Part shown: positions 11,448 to 21,325 of the stretch, in pieces | How the letters are laid out: every line of letters starts with the position of its first letter | How positions within the stretch are numbered: position 1 is the stretch's first letter | Source: Acanthosepion esculentum | Lineage: Eukaryota; Mollusca; Cephalopoda; Sepiida; Sepiidae | Length of the DNA: 64,000 nt | Direction of reading: 5' to 3' | NCBI GenBank assembly: GCA_964036315.1 | Contig: OZ038485.1 | Location: 97,175,360 to 97,239,359 of the forward strand | The notes under the pieces: model-generated | The model's input: only the letters and a program-made list of their open reading frames with translations | Told to the model about the DNA's origin: nothing | Databases searched by the model: none | Program-made: the position numbers and the translations under genes

Positions 11448-11580
11448 CGAGATATAAGAGAGAGAGAAAGATAGAGAGAGAAAAAAGAGAGAGAGAGAGA
11501 AAAGAGAGAGAGAGTAAAAAGAGAGAGAGAAAAAGAGTAAAGAGATAGAGAAAGAGAGAGAGAAAGAGAGACAGAGAGTC
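11448..11580. repeat. (GA)n-rich simple repeat
   Basis: Imperfect GAGA/GAAA tract. The reading frame on the minus strand through it, rich in Ser, Leu and Phe, is a by-product. Confidence 0.9.
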
Positions 11581-11636
11581 AAGAATAATTTTCTATAATA
11601 TATATTTAGATATTTTTCTTTTTCCCAATAACTTTC

Positions 11637-13030
11637 ACCCTGTAAAAGGCTCAAGAGCCATTCAAGGTAGAGGGTAACAGAGTAAGAGGCCCAGATTATT
11701 GAGATATGAGGAGAAGATTACGGTTAAACTGAGACTTGAACAGTTTAAAGTTGTAGTGATCTGGGAAGCATCCTCTTGGAAGTCGATTCCATAAATCAGC
11801 GGTTCGTTGGAAGGTACTCGAGTGGAACTTAAATCTCGCCATTACGAAGGGTATGGATGTGTTTCGCTGCAATGTGCATGGCATGGCGGATTTTAGACTT
11901 AAAGTTTGTAACTGGTGGAACCAACGAATGTAGTACGTCTGGACCCTTTCCACGGAAATATCGATAGCGTAGAGAATGGTTGGCAACGTTTCGTCTGTGG
12001 GAAAAGGGTTTAGGGCGGAAAATAATCCAGTACCCAAAAGAACGCGGAGACGTCTCTGAACTATTTCAAGTGGGATGCTTCCGCCACTATTTGGCAGTAG
12101 TACTCCATTATCTGCCTGATCTGGCTCTTGTAATGGTAGATGATAGCAATAGTAGTTAGGTACTTACTTGAGTGATAGAGGGAACTGACCATTTTTCTAC
12201 GACGGATCATACGTTCAAGTTCCACTTGAGGTCTGAGATGAGTTTATGCCCCAAAAGGCTGTCCAGGCAGAACACATCTTCATCGCGGTAGATGGAAACT
12301 CAGTGTCCGTTCGGTGATGATGCAACGCCACTAGTTTCATTTTCGAGGCATTGAATGTGACCAGCCAGTTTTTTTTTTCGACCATTGAGATGTTAGAGCT
12401 AGTTCAGAGGAGAGATCAGCTGCCAGGCTCTGATCATCTCGAGTTTTGGAGTTGTATCATCAGCACAAATAGTCACAGAAGATCTGAGTATACCCTTAGG
12501 CAGATCATTTATGTAAAGAAGAGAGAGTTTGATCAAGAAGTGAACCATGGGAGACACCTGCGTCGATACCTTGGGCCTAGGGGAACTGACCGTTAACAAC
12601 TACCGTCAAGTATCTACCCGTTAGGAGAGACTTGATAATTGAGAAGATTCTTAAAGTGACTCCATAGCTAGAGAGCTTGCGCGGTAATTGTCTCATCTAA
12701 GGGCACATCTTGTTGAAGGCATTTTAAGTGTCTCGTGCGATCATCCTTGAGATGTATTTATTGTCTAGTTTGTCACTGATTCTGTGAGTAATGACAGTTA
12801 GGATATCAGCAGTGGACCGAGTCGATCGAAAATCGTACTATTTGTCGCTCAAGAGGTTGTCCATATTAAGGTGATCGACAAACGTCTTGTTGTAATAGCT
12901 TCAAAACGTGTACTAATGACGCAGAGGTGTATGGGTCTATACTGAGACTGGGATGAACTATCTCCCGCGTTCTTGAAAACAGGGTATGCACTTGAAAACT
13001 TCTGCAGACTTTAGAAGGATTTCAGCTTCA
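11637..13030 (-). pseudogene. LINE-B copy 1: RT palm to C-terminus, 3' end retained
   Basis: Second non-LTR family. Reading the minus strand from 13030: remains of the RT fingers and palm, the palm motif YINDLP with downstream ADDTT near 12445-12525, then about 12100-11900 the post-RT region, and NRLPRGCFPDHYNF near the end. The 3' end is the family signature TACCTTGAATGGCTCTTGAG...CAGGGTG. Several stops and frameshifts break it (frames at 12399-12599 and 11696-12037 are pieces). The LINE-B signature tail distinguishes it from LINE-A. Confidence 0.85.
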
Positions 13031-13698
13031 AGCAGTGGTTAAAAATATTTGTTTAGATCGGCGATAATTCTAGGTTAATATTATTATATCAAGGTACAAA
13101 AAATATTTATTATTAATGACATGATAAAGTTTAAACAAAGAAATTGTATTTTTCATATATAAAAAACGAATTTGAAGTAATATTAATATATTAATGTTTA
13201 CTTCTTTACCGAAGAATTTAAGTTGGTGATTTCAATTGCGGTATAATTATTTACGTCAGAATTTGTTTTTGCAGTAAGTGCCTCACCTTGATAAAAAGGA
13301 TTTGCCACCTGACAACCACCTCAATTGAAGTTGGTTAAAACTTGATTTAAATTTAAATTGTTTCAGCTAATTTGAATGAACCATTGGACGCCAAGCTTCG
13401 AGCTATAATGATTTGTCATAAATCCTGTTTTTTTTTCTAGCAAATGAAGGCAATTTAATTTTAAGCCTGAAGGTTAATTCTTGCTGCTAAATGATTTTTT
13501 GAATTTTTTTTTTCGAGATTTTAAATTACACGCCACATACTGATAACGATGAAGAGGCGAACACTTCTGTTTAGAAATTAGAAGCAAGAATATAAAAGCC
13601 TACAAATCAGGGAGTGGATATGATGTCATTTCAGCTTATTGTCCATAAATCAACTGTTCCATGCATCCATCTAGTATTCAAGAAAGAAAAGATATATA
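13031..13698. other. Unrecognised AT-rich stretch
   Basis: No element recognised between the LINE-B truncation point and the left end of the Tc1-like transposon. Confidence 0.4.
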
Positions 13699-14947
13699 CG
13701 GGGGTTGGACAAAATAATTGAAACACTTGTTAAATTCAAAGAAAATTTATTTAATATGGAGTTGGTCCTCCTTTAGCCTCACATAGAGCTTTAATACGTC
13801 CAGGAATGGAATCATGCAGCTTCCTGACTTCATCCAGAGGAGCCATTTCTCCATTAACTCCTGCTCTAGCTCTTTAAGGCACGACAGTGGAGGATAGTGG
13901 CTCCTAACCTGTCGCTCAAAAATGCACCACAAATGTTTAATATCGATATCTGGAGATTGGGGAGGCCACTCCATATGTTTTAGCTCACTTTCATGATCTT
14001 CATACCAATTCTTAACCACTCAAGCGGTATGTATTGGAGCATTATCGTCTTGGAAGATGCAGTCACCATCAGAGGATAAAGTCTGGGCCATTGGATGAAC
14101 ATGATCACCCAAAATGTTCAGGTAATCTTTGCTGTTGATTCTAACATGCAGGGCAACTATTGGAACGAGGTATTTCCATCATATAGCGGCCCAAGCTATC
14201 CCTGATCCACCACCATGCTTCACTGTTGGAAGAAGGCAGTCAGGGTTTTAAGCTTCTTTGGGCTGCCTCCACTCATAAACTTACCCTGAAGTTGGGAAGA
14301 AAGAAAAACTGGACTCGTCTGAGAATATGATTTGCTTCCATTGGTCAGCAGACCAGGCATTGTGATCTCTGCACCACTTCAACCACATCTGAATGTTGCG
14401 AGTGAAGAGAAGAAGTTTCCTTATGGCGGCTCTTCCATGATATCAAGCCTTCACAACGAACAGTTTTAGTAGAAACTGGACTATTCAGATGATTATTCAA
14501 CTCAGCAGTCACTTTGGCCACAGTAGTCCGATGATTTTCGCCATATTGCGTTTCAATGCACGTCGGTTCCTGTCAGTAAGTTTGCAAGTCCGGCCCGAAT
14601 TGCTATGCTTGCTGGAGGTTTTATCCTGTTTCTTGAATTGCGTCATAGTTCTTGATATGGTAGCTCTTGAAAAAACAAACAATTTAGAAACCCTAGTGCT
14701 CGAGGATCCTGCCATGTGAGCTCCAACAATTTGCCCTTTTTCGAACTCGGAGAGGTCACGCATTTAGCTTAAATTTTACTAAATTCTAAAAATAAATAAG
14801 CCAAAGACAGTAAATTAGATAAATAAACGTATTTACAATCGATATAACCTGCAATTACGAAGTTTTAGTTAAATTTCTTAATATAATAGATATTTGAAAT
14901 ATAGGAGTAGAATTTGCACCTGTTCCAATTATTTTGTCCAACCCCTG
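13699..14947 (-). mobile_element. Tc1-like transposon, family M1, copy 1 (full length, dead)
   Basis: A 1249-bp element with matching imperfect ends: left CGGGGGTTGGACAAAATAAT and right, read inward, CAGGGGTTGGACAAAATAAT. TA dinucleotides flank it at 13697-13698 and 14948-14949, the expected target duplication of IS630/Tc1/mariner transposons. It lies next to the 3' end of LINE-B copy 2. A sister copy is at 28775-30042. Confidence 0.92.
13747..14763 (-). pseudogene. Tc1-like transposase, M1 copy 1
   Basis: DDE transposase that would cut and paste the element through its inverted ends. Starts at the ATG at 14763. The N-terminal part (14763-14509) has a helix-turn-helix-like start MRDLSEFEKGQIVGAHMAG and an Arg/Lys-rich stretch RRALKRN. 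The first catalytic Asp is visible in IIFSDESSF near 14320. The end part (14019-13747, same frame) has WPPQSPDIDIKHLW. Sister copy 2 has IIEHLW here, so copy 1 lacks one codon and the catalytic Glu reads as Lys. Internal stops lie between the two open parts. Clearly non-functional. Confidence 0.88.
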
Positions 14948-15019
14948 TAAATGGACGTTGCAAAAAGACTTTTTTCTTTCCTGGCAAATTCACTTTCAAC
15001 CCTTTTTTTACAGTACGGT

Positions 15020-16050
15020 TCACCCTGTACAAGGCCTGAGGGCCACTCGAGGTAGAGGGTAACGTTGGGAGTATTTTATATATAAAATAGGGGAAGATAA
15101 TGGTTGAATAATACTTGACTCTAGACTCGAACAGGTTAAGATTGTAGTGATCGGGGAAACATCCTCTTGGGAGTCTTTTCCAGAAAGCAGTGGTTCGCAG
15201 AAAAGAGCTGTTTGAGTGGAACTTACTTCTCGCCGATGGAATACGGAGGGAATGTGTGTGATTTGCGACTATGTAAGTGGCATAGCGGGACCTAGCCGTG
15301 ACGGTCAGGTCTGGTGGAATCAGGAAATAAATTAGTGCGTGCTCTTTCCATGGAAGTAGCGATAGAGCTGAGAGACTAGCCACACCCCGCCTGTGAGAGA
15401 GAGGTTGGAGGGTGGAAAATAATTCGTCTCTAACAAGGACTCGGAAACGCTTTTGAACTCTGTCAAGACTGAAAAGTGAGGTCTGGGCAGCACCTGCCCA
15501 AATATGGCAACAGTAGTCCATTTTCGGCCTGATCTGGCTCTTATAAAGGTAGAAGATAGCATGAGGAGTCAGGTACTTACTAGTATGGTAGAGGCAGTCC
15601 ATCATTTTACCTGCATCTATCAAGACACCGTGTCACCTCTAGTCGACATCCGTTCATCGTAACTGGCAGTAGTTCAGGGACTGATCGGCAGTAATGATAT
15701 ACAACCAGTCTGGTTTTAGAGGCATTGCATGCAAACAGCCAGTTTTTCCCCATTGGGAATTTTGTGTTAGATCTTAAAAGAGGTCAACGGCCAATCTCTG
15801 ATCGTCAAGACTTTTAGAGGTGTGCCAATATATCGTCGTATACACGTTTACAAATGATCGGAGTATATTATTAGGTAGATCATTTTTGTAAATCTCAAAG
15901 AGGAATGATTTGAGAAGTGATCCCAGGGGAGACACCTGCGTTGGCCGCTAGGGCTTTAGAGGAGTGGCCGTTAATGACCACCTTCAGGGATCTATAAAGT
16001 AAAACAGTAAAAAACCTTCCAGTGATTTCATAGCGGGAGGGCTTGTGTAG
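15020..16050 (-). pseudogene. LINE-B copy 2: RT C-terminal region
   Basis: Minus-strand frame 15623-15000 shows IYLYKSQIRPKMDYCCHIWAG, LDRVQKRFRVLV, LSHRRGVAS, a damaged YRYFHGKSTH (in the neighbouring frame), TTAFWKRLPRGCFPDHYNLNLF and the family 3' signature ending at about 15020 (CACCCTGTACAAGGCCTGAG on the plus strand). From 15630 to 16050 RT palm-proximal sequence continues in broken frames, parallel to copy 1 at 12.2-12.7 kb. 5'-truncated at the sequence AGTGATTTCATAGCGGGAGG; a small fragment with the same sequence recurs at 17515-17560. Confidence 0.88.
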
Positions 16051-16420
16051 AAAACGTCGTTTGGAATATTGGTCGTTTGGAAGTCTGTAGATTTAAAGTA
16101 AATAATATCCTATTACTACATCCTTGTATAAAAGTGGCTGACGAGTGTCCTGACATAGTAAGACATCATTTTGGGGGAGGGGCAACTCATTTAAAATCTA
16201 GTTTCTGAATATTATGATAAGCATGTTTAATCAGGGAATATATACGGTGGTCAGAAAAGATAAATCATTTGGACTATAATGGCAAGAAATGTATTAAATG
16301 TGAATGTTAAAGAAACCGTCCAAAACGTGATATTGGTGCTGGGGTCATGATTTGGGCGTATTTCTCTGTAAATAAATTGTATAATAACAAATAATTCAAA
16401 ATACGCTTTTAAGTAGGCGC
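16051..16420. other. Unclassified stretch with a possible transposase scrap
   Basis: At 16318-16370 one plus frame reads RPKRDIGAGVMIWAYFS, loosely like the GGG..MVWG.FS block of Tc1 transposases. It is too short to name. The rest is unrecognised. Confidence 0.25.
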
Positions 16421-16424
16421 CCGA

Positions 16425-16570
16425 GGGGGGCCGTCAGTGATGTTTTGACTTGGTTCATCAGGGAGTTTCGGGTCTTTCAACATCATACTCCCCATCACCA
16501 AATCGACCCAATCAGGGGAGATCAAACCCTGATTCCCTCTCACCGTGAAACGCTAACAGCTACTCTGGCC
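16425..16570 (-). repeat. Possible tRNA-derived SINE
   Basis: On the minus strand: GGCCAGAGTAGCTGTTAGCG (A-box-like), GGTGAGAGGGAATC, then GGGTTTGATCTCCCC (B-box-like) in tRNA-like spacing. The body continues TTTGGTGATGGGGAGTATGA. Only one copy in the window, so the call rests on tRNA-like boxes alone. Confidence 0.4.
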
Positions 16571-16589
16571 TTTTTAAAGAATTAGACGA

Positions 16590-16728
16590 AGAAAGACCAC
16601 GTATTCCGCACATCCGATTGGATGTTTGTACAACCAATCAGCTGCGCGAACTATCTTTTAAATGGCCCGCGGTGGGGACTGGCTTCTTTTCTTTTGGTGG
16701 ATAGCAGCTTCAATGGATAACCGAGGAG
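16590..16728 (+). promoter_or_regulatory. Promoter-like patch with candidate first exon
   Basis: Two CCAAT-type boxes in opposite orientation (GATTGGATG at about 16617 and ACCAATCAG at about 16635), TTTTAAA near 16658, then a GC-richer patch and ATG at 16713. The six codons ATG...GAG end at a consensus donor GAG|GTAATC (GT at 16729-16730). A poly-T tract and AG at 16821-16822 offer an acceptor 94 bp later. The spliced frame would stop after 16 codons. The sequence supports a promoter-like layout only; no known gene product is recognised. Confidence 0.3.
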
Positions 16729-17044
16729 GTAATCTTAATATTCCTAAGTTTAATCCCTTTCCTAAATATTGTATCGTTTAAATATTTGCCGTTTGTATTT
16801 TATTTGTGCTTTTTTTTTTTAGATAATAGTGGATGCCAAGTTGAAGGTGTCTGTTAGACATCTGAAACTGAAGCGTGGTTAGAGATTTATCCCTGACAGA
16901 GATCCAAAACGTGATTCGTTTTTTGCTGTTCTTCACCCCTTGAGGGTTATTTTAAGCCGAAACACATTTTAGATTGTAACAATATATTTTTCTTGCGTGC
17001 GAAAGTTGCATTAACAATTTTTTGACTTTGTATTCCATTGGTGA

Positions 17045-17240
17045 AATGTCAGTTCCACTCGGGCAGCTTCTTCTAGCGAACCACTGCTCTGTGGAACAGA
17101 CTCTCAAGAGGATGTTTCCCCGCTCCCTACAATCTAAACCTCTTCAATTCAAGAGTCAACTGTTATCTTCCCACTTATCCGCATAAACTGTTATCTTTAA
17201 CCCTCTACATCGAGTGAATTCCGGGCCTTGTACAGAATGA
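17045..17240 (+). pseudogene. LINE-B copy 3: extreme C-terminus and tail
   Basis: Plus strand shows TTALWNRLSRGCFPAPYNLNLF and the family tail ATCGAGTGAATTCCGGGCCTTGTACAGA. Truncated at about 17045. Confidence 0.8.
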
Positions 17241-17269
17241 AACTCGGGGTAAAAAATTCAGATGCAAGT

Positions 17270-17400
17270 TCAACTCTTTAACCCGTATCTGGGGGGATGA
17301 TTTGGGTTCATACATTTCGCAAGAGTATTTGTATATAAATGTATGTAAAGAACCCGATTGGATTTCGAACTCGATTTCTCGTTCCATTGCACCAGACCCG
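17270..17400 (-). repeat. tRNA-derived SINE, family S3, fragment
   Basis: On the minus strand GAGTTCGAAATCCAATCGGG is B-box-like, preceded by GGTGCAATGGAACGAG and followed by the family body (ACATACATTTATATACAAAT...GAAATGTATGAACCC). Matches the copies near 27.7, 31.7 and 56.3 kb in order. Confidence 0.55.
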
Positions 17401-17416
17401 AAATATCTTTGAGTTA

Positions 17417-17490
17417 GTCCAGAAAATATCTTCAGAATAAGAGTATCAAAGTTTTACCTTGGCCTACACAGCCTTTGCAAGACCATCATG
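17417..17490 (+). repeat. 74-bp direct repeat, copy 1
   Basis: Matches 17797-17870 at 73 of 74 positions (GTCCAGAAAATATC through GACCATCATG). Copy 2 ends array T3's left block and is followed by unrelated sequence. Confidence 0.9.
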
Positions 17491-17514
17491 TCCACGTGTT
17501 AAGAAAGATTTCTA

Positions 17515-17565
17515 ACTGTAAAAATCCTTCCAGTGATTTCATAGCTGGAGAGATTGTTTAGAATA
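17515..17565 (-). repeat. Small LINE-B fragment
   Basis: TCCTTCCAGTGATTTCATAG matches the truncation region of LINE-B copy 2 at about 16015-16035. Confidence 0.5.
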
Positions 17566-17796
17566 CCTTTGAGTATGACGATAATGTACATCAAGCAGCA
17601 TGACCTCTGATCGGAAGACTGGAGGTTTTGCAGAGGTTGGAACAACATCTTAACTGCTGTTATTCCCAGGTTCACCATAACCTTGATTTCTAGTCCGGTG
17701 TATGACGATAAACTACATCCGGCAGTTAAACGTCTGATCAGAAGATTGGAGGTTTTGAGGAACGAGGAACTACCTCTTAACTGTCGACATTCCGCG
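17565..17796 (+). repeat. Tandem repeat T3, left block (~120-bp units)
   Basis: Two units containing TATGACGATAA.CTACATC, TCTGATC.GAAGA.TGGAGG and ACCTCTTAACTG. Further units are at 18300-18380 and 18590-18900. The reverse complement of the unit occurs singly near 42215-42300 and 43665-43745. Confidence 0.8.
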
Positions 17797-17870
17797 GTCC
17801 AGAAAATATCTTCAGAATAAGAGTATCAAAGTTTTACCTTGGCCTACACAGCCCTTGCAAGACCATCATG
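17797..17870 (+). repeat. 74-bp direct repeat, copy 2
   Basis: See 17417-17490; single mismatch within GCCTTTGC/GCCCTTGC. Confidence 0.9.
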
Positions 17871-18290
17871 TAAGGCACTGTTGAAAGTGAGCGCATGCGG
17901 GGAGGGTAACGCAAGAGCTGGTGAGACGGCAAAGAGTGGATGGACATGACAATGCCGGAAGTCCTGAGAGTCACCGCAAACAGATCAGCCCTCAATATCT
18001 CAAGGAATATTGAAGTACTTGAGAGACCTACTGATGATGATGATGGCGATGATGATGACACAGGGACCCGACCTGAATCCAGTAAAAATCTGATAGATTG
18101 AACAGAAAAGAAGTGAAAGAAAACCAAATAATCTGATACAACTTAAAGATCTAAGTTGATTTTTCACGATTGAGCGAGGAATCAAGTTGAGCTGTCAACT
18201 TCTATTTCTTTTGCTCTCAATAATCAAGTGATTATCTTCAGCAGCAGTTGTCACTTTGGTGCTCCAGCTTTTTTCACCTTGAGCCTGATT
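17871..18290. other. Unrecognised insert between T3 blocks
   Basis: Holds a GATGATGATGATGGCGATGA-type run at about 18034-18058. Reading frames on both strands are short and match nothing I know. Confidence 0.35.
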
Positions 18291-18436
18291 TATAGCCCTC
18301 TGTATGATAACAATGTACATCCAGTATTAAGACTTCTGATCAAAAGACTGGATTCTGTCTATATTTCTGAGATGAGGTATTATGTACAGTATTTACATTA
18401 GTCGGACTATTGTCCTCATCTTTGTCGCCATATTTG

Positions 18437-18480
18437 TCACAACGTTTCGGCCGTTGTACGCTCCGGCCTTCTTCAGGTGG
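18437..18480 (-). ncRNA. Hammerhead-ribozyme-like motif, minus arm
   Basis: Mirror copy of the motif at 18494-18537 with one base difference in the stem II loop region (CGGCC here, AGGCC there), which makes stem II five base pairs (GGCCG/CGGCC). All core positions CTGAAGA and GAAAC are kept. Confidence 0.75.
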
Positions 18481-18493
18481 TTCGAAATTCCAA

Positions 18494-18537
18494 CCACCTG
18501 AAGAAGGCCGGAGCGTACAAAGGCCGAAACGTTGTGA
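18494..18537 (+). ncRNA. Hammerhead-ribozyme-like motif, plus arm
   Basis: Core CTGAAGA, stem II GGCC/GGCC with a loop GGAGCGTACAAA, then GAAAC, the self-complementary ACGT that serves as stem III only between two molecules, a cleavage-type GTT and GTGA, which pairs for three bases with CCAC before the core. This layout is that described for minimal, dimer-forming hammerheads in Penelope-like elements of animals. Activity is not known; short stems argue for weak activity as a monomer. Confidence 0.75.
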
Positions 18538-18589
18538 CAAATATGGCGACAAAGATGAGGACAATAGTCCGACTAATGTAAATACCGTA

Positions 18590-18965
18590 AAAGACTGGAT
18601 GTTTTGAGAAGCATGCAAAGACTTCTTAACTATCTATATTCCGCGGTCTACCTTGACCCTAATTTATAGTCCTGTTTATAACGATTAACTACATCCCGCA
18701 GCAAGACTTTTCATCGAAAAATTGAAGGTTTTGATGAGCATTAAACCACCTCTTAACTGCTGTTATTCCCAGGTCCAAACTGACTGATTTCTGTGCATGA
18801 CGATAAACTACATCTGACAGCAAGGCCTCTGATCGGGATGTGTTAAGTAGCGTGGAACCACCTCTTAACTGCTGTTATTCCCAGCTCTACCCTGATCCGG
18901 GGCAGTAGCACTTGTTAAGAGTTCCAGTGATGGGCAAATAGGGATCTCCCCAACTGCAGTCAAAT
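18590..18965 (+). repeat. Tandem repeat T3, right block
   Basis: Three further ~120-bp units, ending in the sequence GGGCAAATAGGGATCTCC... that elsewhere links T3 to the element-R minisatellite core. Confidence 0.75.
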
Positions 18966-19230
18966 CAATATTAAATTATAAAAATAGATTTTTATAGTAA
19001 AAAGCAGCAATATATTCTTGAAAAATATTGTCATCAATACAACTGACACTCGAAAAAAAAAACCTCCAAAAATACGCCAATGAAACCGGATCTACAAACT
19101 GATTTTTGAGAATAATACATATTCTATTCATACGAACCTATCCTAAAAATCTTGTCGGCATGAAATAACCTATTGTGGTTGATCAGCCGTGAAACAAAAT
19201 CAGCCAAACCAAACCACTATAATCAAGAAG
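18966..19230 (-). repeat. Element R, left part and short core (antisense)
   Basis: Read on the minus strand: GGTTTGGTTTGGCTGATTTT, TCAACCACAATAGGTTATTT, then degenerate core units around TATTGCTGCTTTTTACTATA. Same order as at 43255-43560. Confidence 0.65.
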
Positions 19231-19904
19231 AGTTCAAGTGACTCATCTAGTAAGCCGACTCATGATTTTCGCGCTGAAAACATCATCATATATTTGATAA
19301 ATCTTTATTTGCCAAACATCTGTCCCTGATGAGCGTTTATATCACTCCGCCATTAAGGGTATCCAGTCTTGGCCAGGGAATAGTAACTAAAAAGATATCA
19401 ATATAAATTTTTAAAAATATGTTGTTTTGCATATTTTCGTTTTTCTGGGTGCTACGTTATTAGAGCCTTGAGCCAGACTATGCCAAGTTTTAGAAGAGTG
19501 TTTTATTCACAGGATATATTGACAATTATTAACTTGAACTAACACCTTCACATCGGGGAAAAAAATGTCCGCCACCATTTCATTAGACTTTCAAATATCT
19601 GTGTCCTGTTATTATGTTGTCTATTTCGCATTTTAAAATCTGCTCCCGGCTCAACCCCCTCCTCTATTGACTGCTAGACTAGCAATTCAAACACAAAAAC
19701 AACGAATTAAAAATGCTGATTTAAACATATATTCATCCAGTACGGCTTGCAGAGTTCATATTTCCAGGAACACCTGGAGATGAAGCAAGACATTGACGTA
19801 AAAGCTAGCGGGACATTTCCAGTCAATAACGCCACAGGCGAGAGCAGGAAGGGTCAAAGTTGTGGCAGTAGTAGTGGCAACGCTAATGACCAAAGGTAGT
19901 AACT
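19231..19904. other. Unrecognised stretch
   Basis: No repeat or domain recognised; composition becomes less AT-rich toward 19.8 kb. Confidence 0.35.
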
Positions 19905-19909
19905 TCTGA

Positions 19910-20040
19910 AAATACTGATTGGCGTGACGTCAAACAACGTCATATCAGTTACAATCACCAATAACCTTGCCTTTGTCGGCCGTTATATAACACGTCATCA
20001 CAATAGAAGAATCAACGTAAGGTATGCGCATGCGCTGTAG
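19910..20040. promoter_or_regulatory. Promoter-like cluster: CCAAT, CRE, TATA and NRF1-type motifs
   Basis: ATTGG at 19918, perfect CRE palindrome TGACGTCA at 19925-19932, CCAAT at 19958, TATATAA at 19984, and TGCGCATGCGC (NRF1-type palindrome) at 20025-20035. Known factors for these motifs in animals are NF-Y, CREB/ATF, TBP and NRF1. The density stands out in AT-rich repeats. No convincing exon is seen downstream on either strand. Confidence 0.35.
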
Positions 20041-20238
20041 ATATATCGTCGAAGGAAAGCGTATTCAATTAGAATAACTTATTGGCTATATAATAAAGAA
20101 GAAAGGGTATTTTTGTTAAACATATTTGATTTCTTTGAATCATGTTATTTTCCTTACTTTTCTTTTTCATTCTACGTTTTTTGCATATTATAATTCCTTC
20201 TATTTCACCATTAATGAAAATATTTCTATGGTTCAATG

Positions 20239-20239
<1 letters not shown>

Positions 20240-20304
<65 letters not shown>

Positions 20305-20395
20305 ATATATATTGTTATATATATGTTATTGTTATATATATATATATATTGTTATACATATATATATTGTTATACATATATATATTAATTGTTGT

Positions 20396-20430
<35 letters not shown>

Positions 20431-20435
20431 AAGAA
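20240..20435. repeat. Long (TA)n microsatellite with TATTGT interruptions and (GA)n end
   Basis: TA-rich to about 20418, then GAGAGAGAGA. Alternating Tyr-Ile frames across it are not genes. Confidence 0.95.
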
Positions 20436-20519
20436 GTTGGAAATTCAACAAGAGTCTTTAAGCATATTTACTTAGGATAACTTTACCGGTTTCACATGTC
20501 TATGATTCCAAAAGTTATA

Positions 20520-20705
20520 TTGCAATGGAGAGACATGTGGCTATGTCATGATATATCTCGCATCAAATGCAAGACATATCATGGCATAGACACAGGTTCA
20601 AATTCTGCCGGAGAGAACATATCTTTCCCCAGGCGAACATAAATATATATATTCTGTTTAATAAATAAACGGAATGTCTACTCAAATACGAGTATCCACT
20701 AAAAG
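20520..20705 (+). mobile_element. tRNA-derived SINE, family S2, copy 1
   Basis: tRNA-like head with B-box-like GGTTCAAATTC at about 20597 and a tail CTGTTTAATAAATAAACGG...CTCAAATACGAGTATCCACT that is shared with 26880-26950 and, in part, 20985-21040. Confidence 0.65.
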
Positions 20706-20869
20706 TTACGTTTTAAGTGATAAAATCTGATGAACAGAAAATTCATTACTTCTTTTGAAATTTGCTTTCTTTACGTTTGGATATGAAACTGAGCAGATAT
20801 GAAAAAATTTCGAGAGACTATGACGAAAAGAATTTCGGCTTAAAGGCAGTATTCCGCTTTGCATGGACG

Positions 20870-21040
20870 GCTAGGTTCGTTATAGCTCAGCCGGTCTAGA
20901 GCACATCGGATCTAAAGACGATTCTCTCCTACTGGAGAGTTGATATTTTTCTTTAATAACGTTTCACGAATATTTAGGCTAGTAGACGAAAATAAATAAA
21001 TAAATGAAGCGTCTACTCAAATTCGAGTATCCACTATCTC
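20870..21040 (+). mobile_element. tRNA-derived SINE, family S2, copy 2
   Basis: Head TATAGCTCAGCCGGTCTAGAGC is A-box-like; the B-box is degraded. Shares the S2 tail TCTACTCAAATTCGAGTATCC, followed by CT and TA dinucleotide runs. Confidence 0.6.
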
Positions 21041-21325
21041 TCTCTCTCTCTATCTATCTATATATATATATATGAAGAAATATAGTCTTAAAGTGTGCTA
21101 TATTTATGGGATAAAGTGCTCAATATCAGAGATAGAGCGTGTGTAAATATAAAAGTGGACATGGAAGTCAGCACTTAGAGGCGACAGTCTGTTTCATGCT
21201 AGTGTAATCGTCATGCAACTCGTGCTGTTATTTTTCTCGGCTATTTATATATAAGGGTCAGTGGTGCATTATGGGTAGTCTATTTTGGCGGTCACTTTTA
21301 CCGGAAGTCGCTTGTTTATTTATTT

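Larger units (their letters stand above)
18389..18585. repeat. Near-perfect 94-bp-arm palindrome carrying PLE-A ends
   Basis: Arms 18389-18482 and 18492-18585 are reverse complements at 93 of 94 positions with no indels, around a 9-base spacer CGAAATTCC. Each arm holds a hammerhead-like core (18437-18480 minus, 18494-18537 plus) and the PLE-A end sequence seen at 41.98-42.09 and 59.64-59.75 kb. The palindrome interrupts array T3. The near-identical open frames on opposite strands here simply reflect the palindrome. Confidence 0.95.

Noticed and set aside
11412..11654. Ser/Leu/Phe-rich 80-codon minus frame
   Set aside because: Shadow of a (GA)n tract next to the LINE-B tail.
18340..18618. Almost the same protein on both strands (YLSQRFG.CTLRPSSGG)
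   Set aside because: Caused by the palindrome; similar frames at 42.0 and 59.7 kb are just PLE-A end sequence, so not a conserved peptide gene.
20126..20461. Tyr-Ile repeat frames
   Set aside because: Translations of (TA)n microsatellites; the same appears at 32.0, 37.7 and 62.8 kb.
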